NCBI RefSeq assembly: GCF_004801855.1
Contig: NZ_SSTC01000022.1
Coordinates: 1-59,280 of the forward strand
Direction of reading: 5' to 3'
DNA: 59,280 nt
DNA from: Pseudomonas sp. A-1
GTDB lineage: Bacteria > Pseudomonadota > Gammaproteobacteria > Pseudomonadales > Pseudomonadaceae
How positions within the stretch are numbered: the first letter of the stretch is position 1; each line of letters begins with the position of its first letter. A program made the translations under genes and the position numbers. Below the pieces are notes generated by a model that saw only the letters and a list, made by a program, of their open reading frames with translations, was not told where the DNA came from and did no database searches. Below, piece after piece: positions 1 to 8,424 of the stretch.

Positions 1-214
1 CGGCGCCGGGCGGCGCGGTGTCCTGCAGGCGGGCCTGCAGGCGCGCGGCGCGCAGCTTGCGCAGGCGGGCCTCGGTGATGGGGTCGCCGACCGCGGCGAT
101 CAGCGCGCGCAGTAGGTGGGCGGTGTCGATGCCCCTGAGCGCACGGGCGGCCAGGGCGATGCGCAGGGCCAGGTGGGCGGGCAGCGGCGCATGCCGGGGG
201 GGATGCGCGCTCAT
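1..214 (-). CDS. nifY: NifY, nitrogenase-associated cofactor-binding protein (N-terminal part, cut by window edge)
   Basis: The ATG lies at 214-212, six bases after the nifT stop, so it is translated right behind nifT; the frame stays open to base 1. The 71 visible residues contain the stretch LALRIALAARALRG, nearly the same as the start of the nafY product encoded at 17115-16396 (ALRIALAARALPG), which marks the N-terminal helical domain shared by NifY and NafY. NifY-family proteins bind apo-dinitrogenase or FeMo-cofactor during maturation (family knowledge). The C-terminal NifX-like cofactor domain is outside the window. Position after nifHDKT agrees with nifY in Azotobacter and P. stutzeri. 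Confidence 0.8.
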   Translation of the reverse strand, partial: MSAHPPRHAPLPAHLALRIALAARALRGIDTAHLLRALIAAVGDPITEARLRKLRAARLQARLQDTAPPGA

Positions 215-219
215 GACCG

Positions 220-438
220 TCAGGCCTCGCCGGCCCGCTTGGCGCGCAGGGTGATCGGCAGTTTGGGCTGGGGGATCGGCTCGATCCAGTAGCTGGAACC
301 GTCGCCGAGGGTGACCTCGCCGCCCCACAGTTCGGCGCTGTCGTGCTCGAGGGCGACGACGATCTCTTCCTGGTCCTTCTTGGCGATGTAGAAGGTCAGC
401 TGACCTTGGGGGTTGCGGCGGATCATGACGCTGGGCAT
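220..438 (-). CDS. nifT: NifT, small nif-operon protein
   Basis: A 72-aa protein that starts MPSVMIRR and contains the run GGEVTLGDGSSYWIEP, matching the NifT/FixU family in length and sequence. It follows nifK in the nifHDKTY order. Its biochemical role is not established; in the family it is usually dispensable for diazotrophic growth. The 128-base gap from nifK holds an 18-bp perfect hairpin, while the gap to nifY is only five bases, so NifT and NifY are probably made from the same downstream part of the message. Confidence 0.93.
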   Translation of the reverse strand: MPSVMIRRNPQGQLTFYIAKKDQEEIVVALEHDSAELWGGEVTLGDGSSYWIEPIPQPKLPITLRAKRAGEA

Positions 439-462
439 GGCGGCTCTCCGGTTCGGGATGGG

Positions 463-506
463 CTGTCCGCCGGCGCCGGGGGCCTGGACCCGGCGCCGGC
501 GGACAG
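463..506 (-). promoter_or_regulatory. Strong RNA hairpin between nifK and nifT
   Basis: Bases 463-480 and 489-506 are perfect reverse complements (18 bp, almost all G/C) around an 8-base loop. No U-tract follows in the direction of transcription, so it looks more like an mRNA-stabilising or attenuating structure than an intrinsic terminator. It would separate high-level nifHDK message from nifTY. Confidence 0.8.
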
Positions 507-566
507 TGTTGCTGGGCGGGCCGGAGCGGCGCAGCCGCCCCGGCCGGTACCGCTACGGGCTGCGAC

Positions 567-2138
567 TCAGCGAACCAGGTCGTAGTTGTAGTCGGTGACC
601 TGCATGCCACGGGTTTCCTCGTCGAGACGCTCGAGCACCGCGTTGACGATGGTGGTGAGCATCTGCATGGCGCCCTCGTAGCCGAGGGTGGTGGAGCGGT
701 GCAGGTGGTGACGGTCGAAGATCGGGAAGCCGATGCGGATCAGCGGCACCTCGAACTCCTTGCCCTTGTGCAGGGTGTCGCGCTGGATGAACTTGCCGTA
801 GCTGTTGCCGATCATGAAGTCCGGCTTGTCGGTGAACACCAGCGAGCGCAGGTGCCAGAGGTCCTTGCCGATGTACACGGTGCAGTCCTTGCCGTACGGC
901 GAGGACTCCAGGATCGTGTCCATGGCCTTCTTCCAGCGCTTGTTGCCGTTGTTGCAGAGGATGTGGGTCGGCTCGCAACCCAGCTCCAGCAGGAACTTGG
1001 CCAGGCCCATGACGAAGTCCGGGTCGCCCCAGATGGCGAACTTCTTGCCGTGCAGCCAGGTGTGCGAGTCGGTGATCATGTCGACCAGGCGACCGCGCTC
1101 CTTTTCCAGGCTGGCCGGGATCGGCTGGCCGGTGGCTTCGCTGATCTTCATCAGGAACTCGTCGGTCCAGTCCAGGCCCATCGGGATGTTGAGCTTGGGA
1201 ACCTCGTGCTTCCAGGTGTTCTCGACCAGCTTCCTGGTCTTTTCCAGCTGCCAGGGCTGCAGCAGCAGGGTGGTGATGGCGTTCGGCGCGTCCTTGATCT
1301 CGTCCTGGGTGGTGCCGCCGGCGTACATGCGGAACTGGCCGTCGGCCGGGGTGTCGAGCACTTCCTCCGGGTCGGAGAGGAAGCTGTAGCCGACATCCAT
1401 TTCCTTGAGCATGCGCTTGATCACGCGGAAGTTGCCCAGGTAGGTCTCGAAGCCCGGCACCACGTTGACCTTGTGGTTGCTGCCGACCACCTTGTCTTCC
1501 ATGTGGTTCAGGGTGAAGTAGCGGGCGATGCCCTCGAACATGTTGTCCCAGCCGGTGACGTGGCTGCCGACGAAGCTCGGGGTGTGGGCGAACGGCACCG
1601 GGTACTCGTCGGGGATGAACCCTTCCTTCTTCGAGTTGTTGATGAAGGCGTTGAGGTCGTCGCCGATCACCTCGGCCATGCAGGTGGTGGACACCGCGAT
1701 CATGTCCGGCTTGTAGGTCGCCTTGCAGTTCTGCAGGCCGTCCTTCATGTTCTGCTGGCCGCCGAACACCGCCGCGTCCTCGGTCATCGAGTCGGACACG
1801 CAGGACACCGGCTCGCGGAAGTGGCGGTTGAAGTAGGTGCGGAAGTAGGCCACGCAGCCCTGCGAGCCATGCACGTAGGGCATGGTCTTCTCGAAGCCGA
1901 GGGCGCAGAGCACGGCGCCGAGCGGCTGGCAGGCCTTGGCCGGGTTGATGGTCAGCGCTTCGCGCGCGAAGTTGAGTTCCTGGTATTCCCTGGTGGTGGT
2001 CCACTGGAACACTTCGTCGATCTTGTCCTGCGGATGCTTCTCCTCGAAGTCATCGCGCTTGCGGGCAAGCATGTCCTTGTATTCCTGGTCGCGGAACAGC
2101 GGGTAGCTGGGTTTGATGTTGTCGACTTGCTGGCTCAT
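567..2138 (-). CDS. nifK: Nitrogenase MoFe protein beta chain NifK
   Basis: 523 aa from MSQQVDNIKPSYPLF; an in-frame ATG further upstream (2159) is rejected because the family begins at MSQQ. Same length as Azotobacter vinelandii NifK. The P-cluster ligands are visible in ACQPLGAVLCALGF, HGSQGCVAYFR and STTCMAEVIGDD. With NifD it forms the alpha2beta2 dinitrogenase that reduces N2 in the cytoplasm; the P-cluster sits at the alpha/beta interface and passes electrons from NifH to FeMo-co. It lies 110 bases after nifD in the nifHDKTY operon, with a hairpin in the gap. Confidence 0.99.
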   Translation of the reverse strand: MSQQVDNIKPSYPLFRDQEYKDMLARKRDDFEEKHPQDKIDEVFQWTTTREYQELNFAREALTINPAKACQPLGAVLCALGFEKTMPYVHGSQGCVAYFRTYFNRHFREPVSCVSDSMTEDAAVFGGQQNMKDGLQNCKATYKPDMIAVSTTCMAEVIGDDLNAFINNSKKEGFIPDEYPVPFAHTPSFVGSHVTGWDNMFEGIARYFTLNHMEDKVVGSNHKVNVVPGFETYLGNFRVIKRMLKEMDVGYSFLSDPEEVLDTPADGQFRMYAGGTTQDEIKDAPNAITTLLLQPWQLEKTRKLVENTWKHEVPKLNIPMGLDWTDEFLMKISEATGQPIPASLEKERGRLVDMITDSHTWLHGKKFAIWGDPDFVMGLAKFLLELGCEPTHILCNNGNKRWKKAMDTILESSPYGKDCTVYIGKDLWHLRSLVFTDKPDFMIGNSYGKFIQRDTLHKGKEFEVPLIRIGFPIFDRHHLHRSTTLGYEGAMQMLTTIVNAVLERLDEETRGMQVTDYNYDLVR

Positions 2139-2187
2139 GACTGTTCTCCTGCGCCGCACTCATCTGTGCTGGCGATGGCGGATGTCG

Positions 2188-2223
2188 GCTGCGGGCGGCC
2201 CCGGGGGGTGGGCCGGCCGCAGC
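2188..2223 (-). promoter_or_regulatory. RNA hairpin between nifD and nifK
   Basis: Arms 2188-2201 and 2210-2223 pair over 14 positions with one mismatch, around an 8-base G-rich loop. No U-tract follows. It is probably an mRNA processing or stability element of the nif message. Confidence 0.65.
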
Positions 2224-2248
2224 GGACGGCTCGTACGATTGCGGACTA

Positions 2249-3730
2249 TCAGGCGCTGGCGGCGACTTTCAGCTCGGCCTCTGCGGCCTTCTGCCAGGGA
2301 GCCTGCAGCTTCTTCCAGCACGGGTTGTTGAGGGTCATGTCCATGTCGCGGGCGAAGATGGCGAAGCCGTCGAAGCCGTGGTACGGGCCGGAGTAGTCCC
2401 AGGAGTGCATCTGGCGGAAGGGGATGCCCATCTTCTGGAAGATGAACTTCTCCTTGATACCGGAGCCGATCAGGTCGGGCTTGACCTTCTTGACGAATTC
2501 CTCGAATTCGTAGCCGGTGACGTCGTCGTAGAGCAGGGTCGCGTTGCCCATTTCCTTGATGGTGCGGTCGTAGTCGTCGTTGTGGGCGAACTCGTAGCCG
2601 GTGCCGACCACTTCCATGCCCAGGTCCTCGTAGGCGCCGATCACGTGGCGCGGACGCAGGCCGCCGATGTACAGCATGACGCGCTTGCCTTCCAGGCGCG
2701 GGCGGTACTTGGCGACGATGGCTTCCCACTCCGGCTGGTACTTGGCGATGACTTCTTCGCACTTGGCCTGGATCGCCTCGTCGAACTGGGCGGCGATGGC
2801 GCGCAGCGACTCGATGGTCTTGGTCGGGCCGAAGAAGTTGTACTCCATCCATGGGATGCCGTACTTCTCTTCCATGTGCCGGGAGATGTAGTTCATCGAG
2901 CGGTAGCAGTGCACCAGATTCAGCTTGACCTTGGGGGTCAGCTCGATCTCGGAGATGGAACCGTCGCCGGACCACTGGGCGACCACGCGCAGGCCCATTT
3001 CCTCGAGCAGGATGCGCGAGGACCAGGCGTCGCCGCCGATGTTGTAGTCGCCGATGATCGCCACGTCGTAGGGGGTGGTGGCGAAGGAGTTGTCCTCGTC
3101 GCGGGCGCCCAGCACCCAGTCGCGCACGGCGTCGTTGGCGATGTGGTGGCCGAGGGACTGCGACACGCCGCGGAAGCCCTCGCAGCGCACCGGCACCACG
3201 GTGGTGTCGTGCTCGGCGGCCTTCTTCTTCGACACCGCCTCGATGTCGTCGCCGATCAGGCCGATCGGGCACTCGGACTGCACGGAGATGCCTTTGTTCA
3301 GCGGGAACAGGGTTTCCACCTCGTCGATCAGCTTGCCGAGCTTCTTGTCGCCGCCGAAGACGATGTCCTTCTCCTGGAAGTCCGAGGTGAAGTTCATGGT
3401 GACGAAGGCGTTCACCCCGGTGGTGCCGATGTAGTAGTTGCGGCGGCCGGCACGCGAATACTGGCCGCAGCCCACCGGGCCGTGGGAGATGTGGATCATG
3501 TCCTTGATCGGCCCCCAGACCACGCCCTTGGAGCCGGCGTAGGCGCAGCCGCGGATGGTCATCAGACCAGGCAGCGACTTCTTGTTGGAGGTGATGCACT
3601 TCTTCGACTGGGCGACCGACTGGTCGTTGACCGCCAGGTGCTTGGCGCGGTCCTTGCGGGCTTTCTCGGGATAGACTTCCAGGACTTCCTGGATGAGGGA
3701 TTCGACCTCTTCGCGCGACATACCGGACAT
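2249..3730 (-). CDS. nifD: Nitrogenase MoFe protein alpha chain NifD
   Basis: 493 aa beginning [17 protein letters not shown]; an AGGAG ribosome site lies just before this ATG, and the 30 in-frame residues further upstream are not part of the family. P-cluster cysteines are seen in [21 protein letters not shown] and [11 protein letters not shown]. The FeMo-cofactor ligands are present: the Cys in [10 protein letters not shown] and the His in [12 protein letters not shown]. It forms the catalytic alpha subunit of Mo-nitrogenase with NifK. It follows nifH by 120 bases that hold two hairpins. Confidence 0.99.
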   Translation of the reverse strand: MSGMSREEVESLIQEVLEVYPEKARKDRAKHLAVNDQSVAQSKKCITSNKKSLPGLMTIRGCAYAGSKGVVWGPIKDMIHISHGPVGCGQYSRAGRRNYYIGTTGVNAFVTMNFTSDFQEKDIVFGGDKKLGKLIDEVETLFPLNKGISVQSECPIGLIGDDIEAVSKKKAAEHDTTVVPVRCEGFRGVSQSLGHHIANDAVRDWVLGARDEDNSFATTPYDVAIIGDYNIGGDAWSSRILLEEMGLRVVAQWSGDGSISEIELTPKVKLNLVHCYRSMNYISRHMEEKYGIPWMEYNFFGPTKTIESLRAIAAQFDEAIQAKCEEVIAKYQPEWEAIVAKYRPRLEGKRVMLYIGGLRPRHVIGAYEDLGMEVVGTGYEFAHNDDYDRTIKEMGNATLLYDDVTGYEFEEFVKKVKPDLIGSGIKEKFIFQKMGIPFRQMHSWDYSGPYHGFDGFAIFARDMDMTLNNPCWKKLQAPWQKAAEAELKVAASA

Positions 3731-3778
3731 GGGTATGACTCCTCTTGCCTTGCGTTCATGTGCGGGTAACGGATGGGC

Positions 3779-3830
3779 CGCACTGCGCCTGGCGCAGTGC
3801 GACGCTCCGGCAGGGCCCATCTGCCCTGCC
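3779..3830 (-). promoter_or_regulatory. Two consecutive RNA hairpins between nifH and nifD
   Basis: Stem A: 3779-3788 pairs perfectly with 3792-3801 (10 bp, 3-base loop). Stem B: 3809-3816 pairs with 3823-3830 (8 bp, 6-base loop). Neither is followed by a U-run. Hairpins in the nifH-nifD gap of other diazotrophs are linked to stabilising the nifH segment so that the Fe protein is made in excess; that role is inferred here. Confidence 0.75.
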
Positions 3831-3850
3831 CCGTCCTACGAGCGATGCGC

Positions 3851-4861
<1,011 letters not shown>

Positions 4862-4920
4862 TCAATAAAGGCGAGAAACAGCGGAAGCGGTTCGGGACAC
4901 AACAAAATCCCCGCAAGACA

Positions 4921-4936
4921 TGTGGCAATGGCGACA
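4921..4936. promoter_or_regulatory. NifA upstream activator sequence
   Basis: Exact TGT-N10-ACA (TGTGGCAATGGCGACA). It is about 100 bases upstream of the nifH promoter and about 180 bases upstream of the divergent promoter at 5115. Confidence 0.85.
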
Positions 4937-4992
4937 ACCCAACAAACTTCTCAACCCCTTCCTTATTGCCGGAAAAGTTCGCCACCGGGGCC

Positions 4993-5008
4993 TGTGGCAA
5001 ACATGACA
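4993..5008. promoter_or_regulatory. NifA upstream activator sequence
   Basis: Second exact TGT-N10-ACA (TGTGGCAAACATGACA). It is about 105 bases upstream of the plus-strand promoter at 5115 and about 170 bases upstream of the nifH promoter. The motif is palindromic, so it can serve both directions. Confidence 0.85.
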
Positions 5009-5084
5009 ATTGTCGGCCGCGCACTTCCTATTGTCGGGCCGGATAATTACCCAGGATTCCGGGCGCAATTGATTAATCATTGAA

Positions 5085-5097
5085 TATCAATGACTTG
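5085..5097 (+). promoter_or_regulatory. Integration host factor (IHF) site
   Basis: TATCAATGACTTG matches WATCAA-N4-TTR at every position. It sits between the NifA site at 4993 and the plus-strand -24/-12 promoter, where IHF bending would bring NifA to sigma-54 RNA polymerase. It overlaps an AT-rich stretch (5067-5097) with two short palindromes, 5070-5079 and 5078-5092. Confidence 0.7.
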
Positions 5098-5114
5098 CCT
5101 CTCTCATGCGGGAG

Positions 5115-5130
5115 TGGTGCGGATATTGCG
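5115..5130 (+). promoter_or_regulatory. Sigma-54 (-24/-12) promoter of the divergent SIR2-like operon
   Basis: TGGTGCGGATATTGCG keeps the invariant GG and GC at the right spacing and a full TTGC. Transcription should begin near 5141, about 30 bases before the GTG start at 5173. With the NifA and IHF sites upstream this predicts co-expression with nifH. Confidence 0.8.
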
Positions 5131-5172
5131 TAGCTCAACGCGCCATCACGCACCATCCAGCAGGAGAACCCT

Positions 5173-6060
5173 GTGAACAGCAGCCTGATCAACGAAATCC
5201 TCGCCGAGCTCCGTACGGGCCATGTGGTGCCCTACCTGGGGCCCGAGGTGCTGCGCGGGGTGGCCGACCGCGACAGCGGCCGACCGATGCCGGCCGACAG
5301 CGACAGCCTGATCCTCGCCATGACCGGCGGCCAGCCGATGTCGCCGCGGCTGATGTACGAGTTCCCGCGCGCCGCCATGCACCTGGAGAACAAGAAGGGC
5401 CGCAGCTTCATCGAGCGCTTCCTGACCCAGGCCTACGCCGGCGACAACTGGACGGCGTCGCCCGTGCACCAGTGGCTGGCCGACCTGGAGCTGCCCTACC
5501 TCATCGACTGCAACCGCGACAACCTGCTGCAGCGCCGCTACGCCGAGCGCCCGCACACCCTGGTGGTCGGCGCCGCACGCATCGCCGCCACCCCCTATCG
5601 CTTCGACCTCTACCAGTGGGAGGGCGAGCGCTACCGCTCCATCGAGCTGGCCGAGGTCGACACCGCCCTGCCGGTGCTGTTCAAGCCGCTCGGCACACCG
5701 CTGCCCCGGCCGAGCTTTGTCGCCTCGGACGCCGACTTCGTCGACTACATCACCGAGCTGATGGGCGGCTTCGCCGTGCCGGCCTGGCTCAAGCTGCGCC
5801 GCAAGAACAAGCGCTACCTGTTCCTCGGCATGCGCTTCAACCGCGACACCGAGCGCATGGTGATGAGCGACCTGATCCACGACGCCGCCGAACCGGCCGG
5901 CTGGGTGCTGATCGCCGAGCCGACCGACAAGGAACGCAAGGTCTGCGCGCGCAAGAACCTTCAGCTGGTCGAGGCCGACTGGAGCGAGCTGCTCGCGGCA
6001 GCCGCACCCGCCATCCCGGCCGGCAACCCCACCGCCACGCTCGTGGCCCGAATCCCTTGA
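5173..6060 (+). CDS. SIR2-like domain protein, nif-associated, function unknown
   Basis: 295 aa from a GTG start preceded by CAGGAG; no nearer ATG fits. The pattern resembles SIR2-like (SIR2_2) proteins: an N-terminal HVVPYLGPEVL in place of the usual glycine-rich PFVGAG(V)S loop, LIDCNRDNLLQ in place of the TTNYD-LLE segment, and a C-terminal RYLFLGMRFNRDT. The first loop is degenerate, so NAD cleavage is uncertain. A homologous gene divergent from nifH is, from memory, also found in P. stutzeri. It heads a two-gene operon (19-base gap to the next gene) behind a sigma-54 promoter. A role in nitrogenase biogenesis or protection is inferred from regulation only. Confidence 0.75.
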   Translation: MNSSLINEILAELRTGHVVPYLGPEVLRGVADRDSGRPMPADSDSLILAMTGGQPMSPRLMYEFPRAAMHLENKKGRSFIERFLTQAYAGDNWTASPVHQWLADLELPYLIDCNRDNLLQRRYAERPHTLVVGAARIAATPYRFDLYQWEGERYRSIELAEVDTALPVLFKPLGTPLPRPSFVASDADFVDYITELMGGFAVPAWLKLRRKNKRYLFLGMRFNRDTERMVMSDLIHDAAEPAGWVLIAEPTDKERKVCARKNLQLVEADWSELLAAAAPAIPAGNPTATLVARIP

Positions 6061-6079
6061 TCGACAAGAGAGCCTCACC

Positions 6080-6646
6080 ATGCTGCTGAAAACCTACGAA
6101 GAGAAGAACCTCCTCTGCAACCTGAGCGTCAACGGCGCCACCAGCCAGGCCGACACCTACGCCTACCGCGGCGACCTGGTGCTGGCCGAGGGCGAGATCG
6201 CCGACGACGCCGGCCGCCGCCTGCCGCCGACCGCGGTGGTCAAGCAGGCTACCGTGCTGGTCAAGGGCGACAAGCTGGCCATGGTCAGCGGCATCGTCGT
6301 CCACCTGGCCGAGGTGCCGCTGTTCGTCGAGCGCTACCGCCACGACCTGGCCGCCGACATCCGCGTGCTGTTCTACGTCGAGGACCTGACCAAGGCGCTG
6401 GCCACCGACCTCGACGGCGTCGGCATCATCCTGCTGCCGCACCCGGACGGCGGCGCGGCCTGGCAGACTCTGATGGACGACCTGCGCCTGGACAAGGACG
6501 ACTTCAAGGGCCAGAGCGCCGAGGACAAGGTGATCACCATGGCCGAGGGCCTGGCCGACTACAAGCCGAAGCTCGACAGCCTGAGCTTCGAGCAGTGCCT
6601 GGCCTTCGTCAGCACCGTCAAGCGCGAGCACCGCGGTCCGGTCTGA
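6080..6646 (+). CDS. Conserved nif-associated hypothetical protein (188 aa)
   Basis: I do not recognise a named domain. The protein is soluble-looking, with no signal peptide or membrane segment, and rich in Asp, Glu and Lys toward the end. The first third has beta-rich patterns around NLSVNGATSQADTY and PPTAVVKQATVLVKGDK, suggesting a mixed alpha/beta fold. It has no cysteine pattern typical of Fe-S ligands (one Cys near residue 13, another near 174). It follows the SIR2-like gene by 19 bases and ends just before a strong terminator, so the two form one transcription unit under the divergent -24/-12 promoter. Confidence 0.7.
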   Translation: MLLKTYEEKNLLCNLSVNGATSQADTYAYRGDLVLAEGEIADDAGRRLPPTAVVKQATVLVKGDKLAMVSGIVVHLAEVPLFVERYRHDLAADIRVLFYVEDLTKALATDLDGVGIILLPHPDGGAAWQTLMDDLRLDKDDFKGQSAEDKVITMAEGLADYKPKLDSLSFEQCLAFVSTVKREHRGPV

Positions 6647-6688
6647 GTCCTGCACCACTTCTCCAGAGTCCCTTTCGGCAGCTAAGCC

Positions 6689-6718
6689 ACTCCCCCGCTC
6701 CTGGGGGAGTCTTGTTTT
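6689..6718 (+). terminator. Rho-independent terminator of the SIR2-like operon
   Basis: ACTCCCCC (6689-6696) pairs with GGGGGAGT (6703-6710) around a 6-base loop, followed by CTTGTTTT. Confidence 0.85.
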
Positions 6719-6748
6719 CGGCGTCCGCCCCGCAGGAGCAGGCACTTT

Positions 6749-7486
6749 TCAGGGCTCGCGGCGCAGCGCAGTGAACGCGCCCAGCTCCCACTCGCGCAGC
6801 GCCAGCAGCAGGCCGCAGCCGCGGCGCCTGGCCAGGGGCGCGGCCAGGCTCTCCTCGTGCAGCTCGGCGAAGCGCTGGCGCAGGCGGCGCACCTCGGCCT
6901 GCAGCTGGGCCAGCGCCGCCTCGGTGAGCATGCCGTGGGCGAAGCCGAGGGACTGGTCGGCGCCAGCGAAATCGCTGGCGAGGAACTCGCCGAGGCCCTG
7001 GCGCAGGAAGAAGCGCTGGATCGGCCCGTCGGGCCGCCAGTCGAAGTCGCGCGCCACGTTGAGGCGCACGCGGTTGCCGGGCAGCAGCTCGATCAGCCGC
7101 AGGCGGTCGAGGCGCGCCAGGCAGCGGATCGCCTCGCTCTCGCTGAGGCGGTATACGCTGAGGATGTCGGCCAGGCGCCACTGGTTGAGCACGCACACCG
7201 CCACCAGCAGCAGGCGGTCGTCGGAGACCAGCTCGCGCTCCTGGGCCTCGCTCAGGGTGTGCAGGCGCTGGCCGCTGGCGGCGGCCTCCTGGCTCAGCTC
7301 GGCGAGGGTGAAGCCGAGCAGATTGGCGATCTGCAGCAGGCGCTCCAGGCTGAAGCTGCCGCTGGCGAACAGGCGCTTGACGCTGGCCTCGGAGAGGTCG
7401 AGCTGGCCGGCCAGGTCGCGATAGGTCATGCCGCGCGCCTTGAGCTGGCGCTTGAGGGTGGACAGCAGCTGGTCGAGTTCACTCAT
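6749..7486 (-). CDS. XRE-family helix-turn-helix transcriptional regulator
   Basis: 245 aa. Residues about 9-65 form a Cro/CI-type helix-turn-helix: TYRDLAGQLDLSEASVKRLF followed by LERLLQIANLLGFTLAELS. The rest, rich in Arg and Leu, is a helical domain whose ligand is unknown; residues around ILSVYRLSESEAIRCLARL look like a second winged-helix or helical bundle. It is convergent with the SIR2-like operon and divergent from the CREST hydrolase gene at 7609, so it may control that lipid block. A 7-bp inverted repeat at 7531-7561 lies in the shared gap. Confidence 0.85.
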   Translation of the reverse strand: MSELDQLLSTLKRQLKARGMTYRDLAGQLDLSEASVKRLFASGSFSLERLLQIANLLGFTLAELSQEAAASGQRLHTLSEAQERELVSDDRLLLVAVCVLNQWRLADILSVYRLSESEAIRCLARLDRLRLIELLPGNRVRLNVARDFDWRPDGPIQRFFLRQGLGEFLASDFAGADQSLGFAHGMLTEAALAQLQAEVRRLRQRFAELHEESLAAPLARRRGCGLLLALREWELGAFTALRREP

Positions 7487-7530
7487 GGGGCAAGTAGAAG
7501 TAGCGTTTTTCGATACCTGGCAGCGTACGC

Positions 7531-7561
7531 GATGCGACCTTTTCCGACGGAGTTTCGCATC
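7531..7561. promoter_or_regulatory. Inverted repeat, possible operator between XRE regulator and lipid genes
   Basis: GATGCGA (7531-7537) and TCGCATC (7555-7561) are exact inverted repeats with a 17-base gap, in the 122-base space between the divergent starts. It is offered as a candidate regulator site only. Confidence 0.3.
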
Positions 7562-7608
7562 ACGCTTCCCGAGGCCATGCTCGGCTCACCTATCCCCTGG
7601 AGACCGCC

Positions 7609-8409
7609 ATGGATCGCTGCTCCCGCCATCTGCCGCTGCTGCTCACCCTGCTGCTGTCGGCCGCCGCCCTGCTGCACGGGCCCATCGCCCAGCTCGAGGA
7701 CTACCACGCCTTCGCCGACCGCCTGACCCTGTTCGGCATCCCCCACTTCTGCGACGTGCTGTCCAACCTCGGCTTCGCCGTGGTCGCCCTGTGGGGGCTG
7801 TGGCGCCTGGCGCCGCGCCGCCACAGCCACTTCGCGCACAGCTGGCCGGGCTACGCGCTGTTCCTCGCCGGCCTGCTGCTCACCGCCGCGGGTTCGAGCT
7901 GGTACCACCTGGCCCCCGACGACCACCGCCTGCTGTGGGACCGCCTGCCGATCGCCCTGGCGAGCGCCGGGCTGCTGGCCGGGGTGTGGGCCGATTGTCG
8001 GCAACGCGATGGCCGCGCCTTCGCCGCCCTGCTCGGAGCCTTCGCGCTGGCCGGCGTGGTCTGGTGGTACGTCACCGCGCTGACCGGCGTCGGCGACCTG
8101 CGCCCCTACCTGCTGCTGCAGCTGCTGACCATCGTGCTGATCCCGCTGTGGCAGTGGCTGCATGGCCGCCCGCGCGGCGAGCGCCTGGCCTTCGCTGGTG
8201 CCATGGGCCTGTACCTGCTGGCCAAGCTCGCCGAGCTGCTCGACCACCAGCTGGCCGCCCTGCTCGCCCCGCTGACCGGGCATACCCTCAAGCACCTGCT
8301 ATCCGCCGCCGCCACCGCGGTGGTGGTCGCCCAGCTGGCGCGGCGCGCGCCGCTGGCCAGCGACACGGACGCGGTGGCACCATCGCGCCATTCCCTCCAC
8401 CACTCCTGA
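7609..8409 (+). CDS. CREST-superfamily integral membrane hydrolase (alkaline-ceramidase/PAQR-like)
   Basis: 266 aa with about seven hydrophobic segments and a signal-anchor-like start. Features of the CREST superfamily (alkaline ceramidase, PAQR receptor, Per1 families) are visible: CDVLSNLGF with the conserved Ser/Asn in an early helix, SSWYHLAPDDHRLLWDRLP with S-x3-H and Asp, and a C-terminal GHTLKHLL with the H-x3-H pair. These Ser/His/Asp residues are the predicted metal-dependent amide or ester hydrolase site in the inner membrane. The substrate is not known. It is 15 bases upstream of the Aas-like gene and reads in the same direction, so lipid hydrolysis coupled to re-acylation is a reasonable inference. 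Confidence 0.8.
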   Translation: MDRCSRHLPLLLTLLLSAAALLHGPIAQLEDYHAFADRLTLFGIPHFCDVLSNLGFAVVALWGLWRLAPRRHSHFAHSWPGYALFLAGLLLTAAGSSWYHLAPDDHRLLWDRLPIALASAGLLAGVWADCRQRDGRAFAALLGAFALAGVVWWYVTALTGVGDLRPYLLLQLLTIVLIPLWQWLHGRPRGERLAFAGAMGLYLLAKLAELLDHQLAALLAPLTGHTLKHLLSAAATAVVVAQLARRAPLASDTDAVAPSRHSLHHS

Positions 8410-8424
8410 GCTCAGGGACCGATC

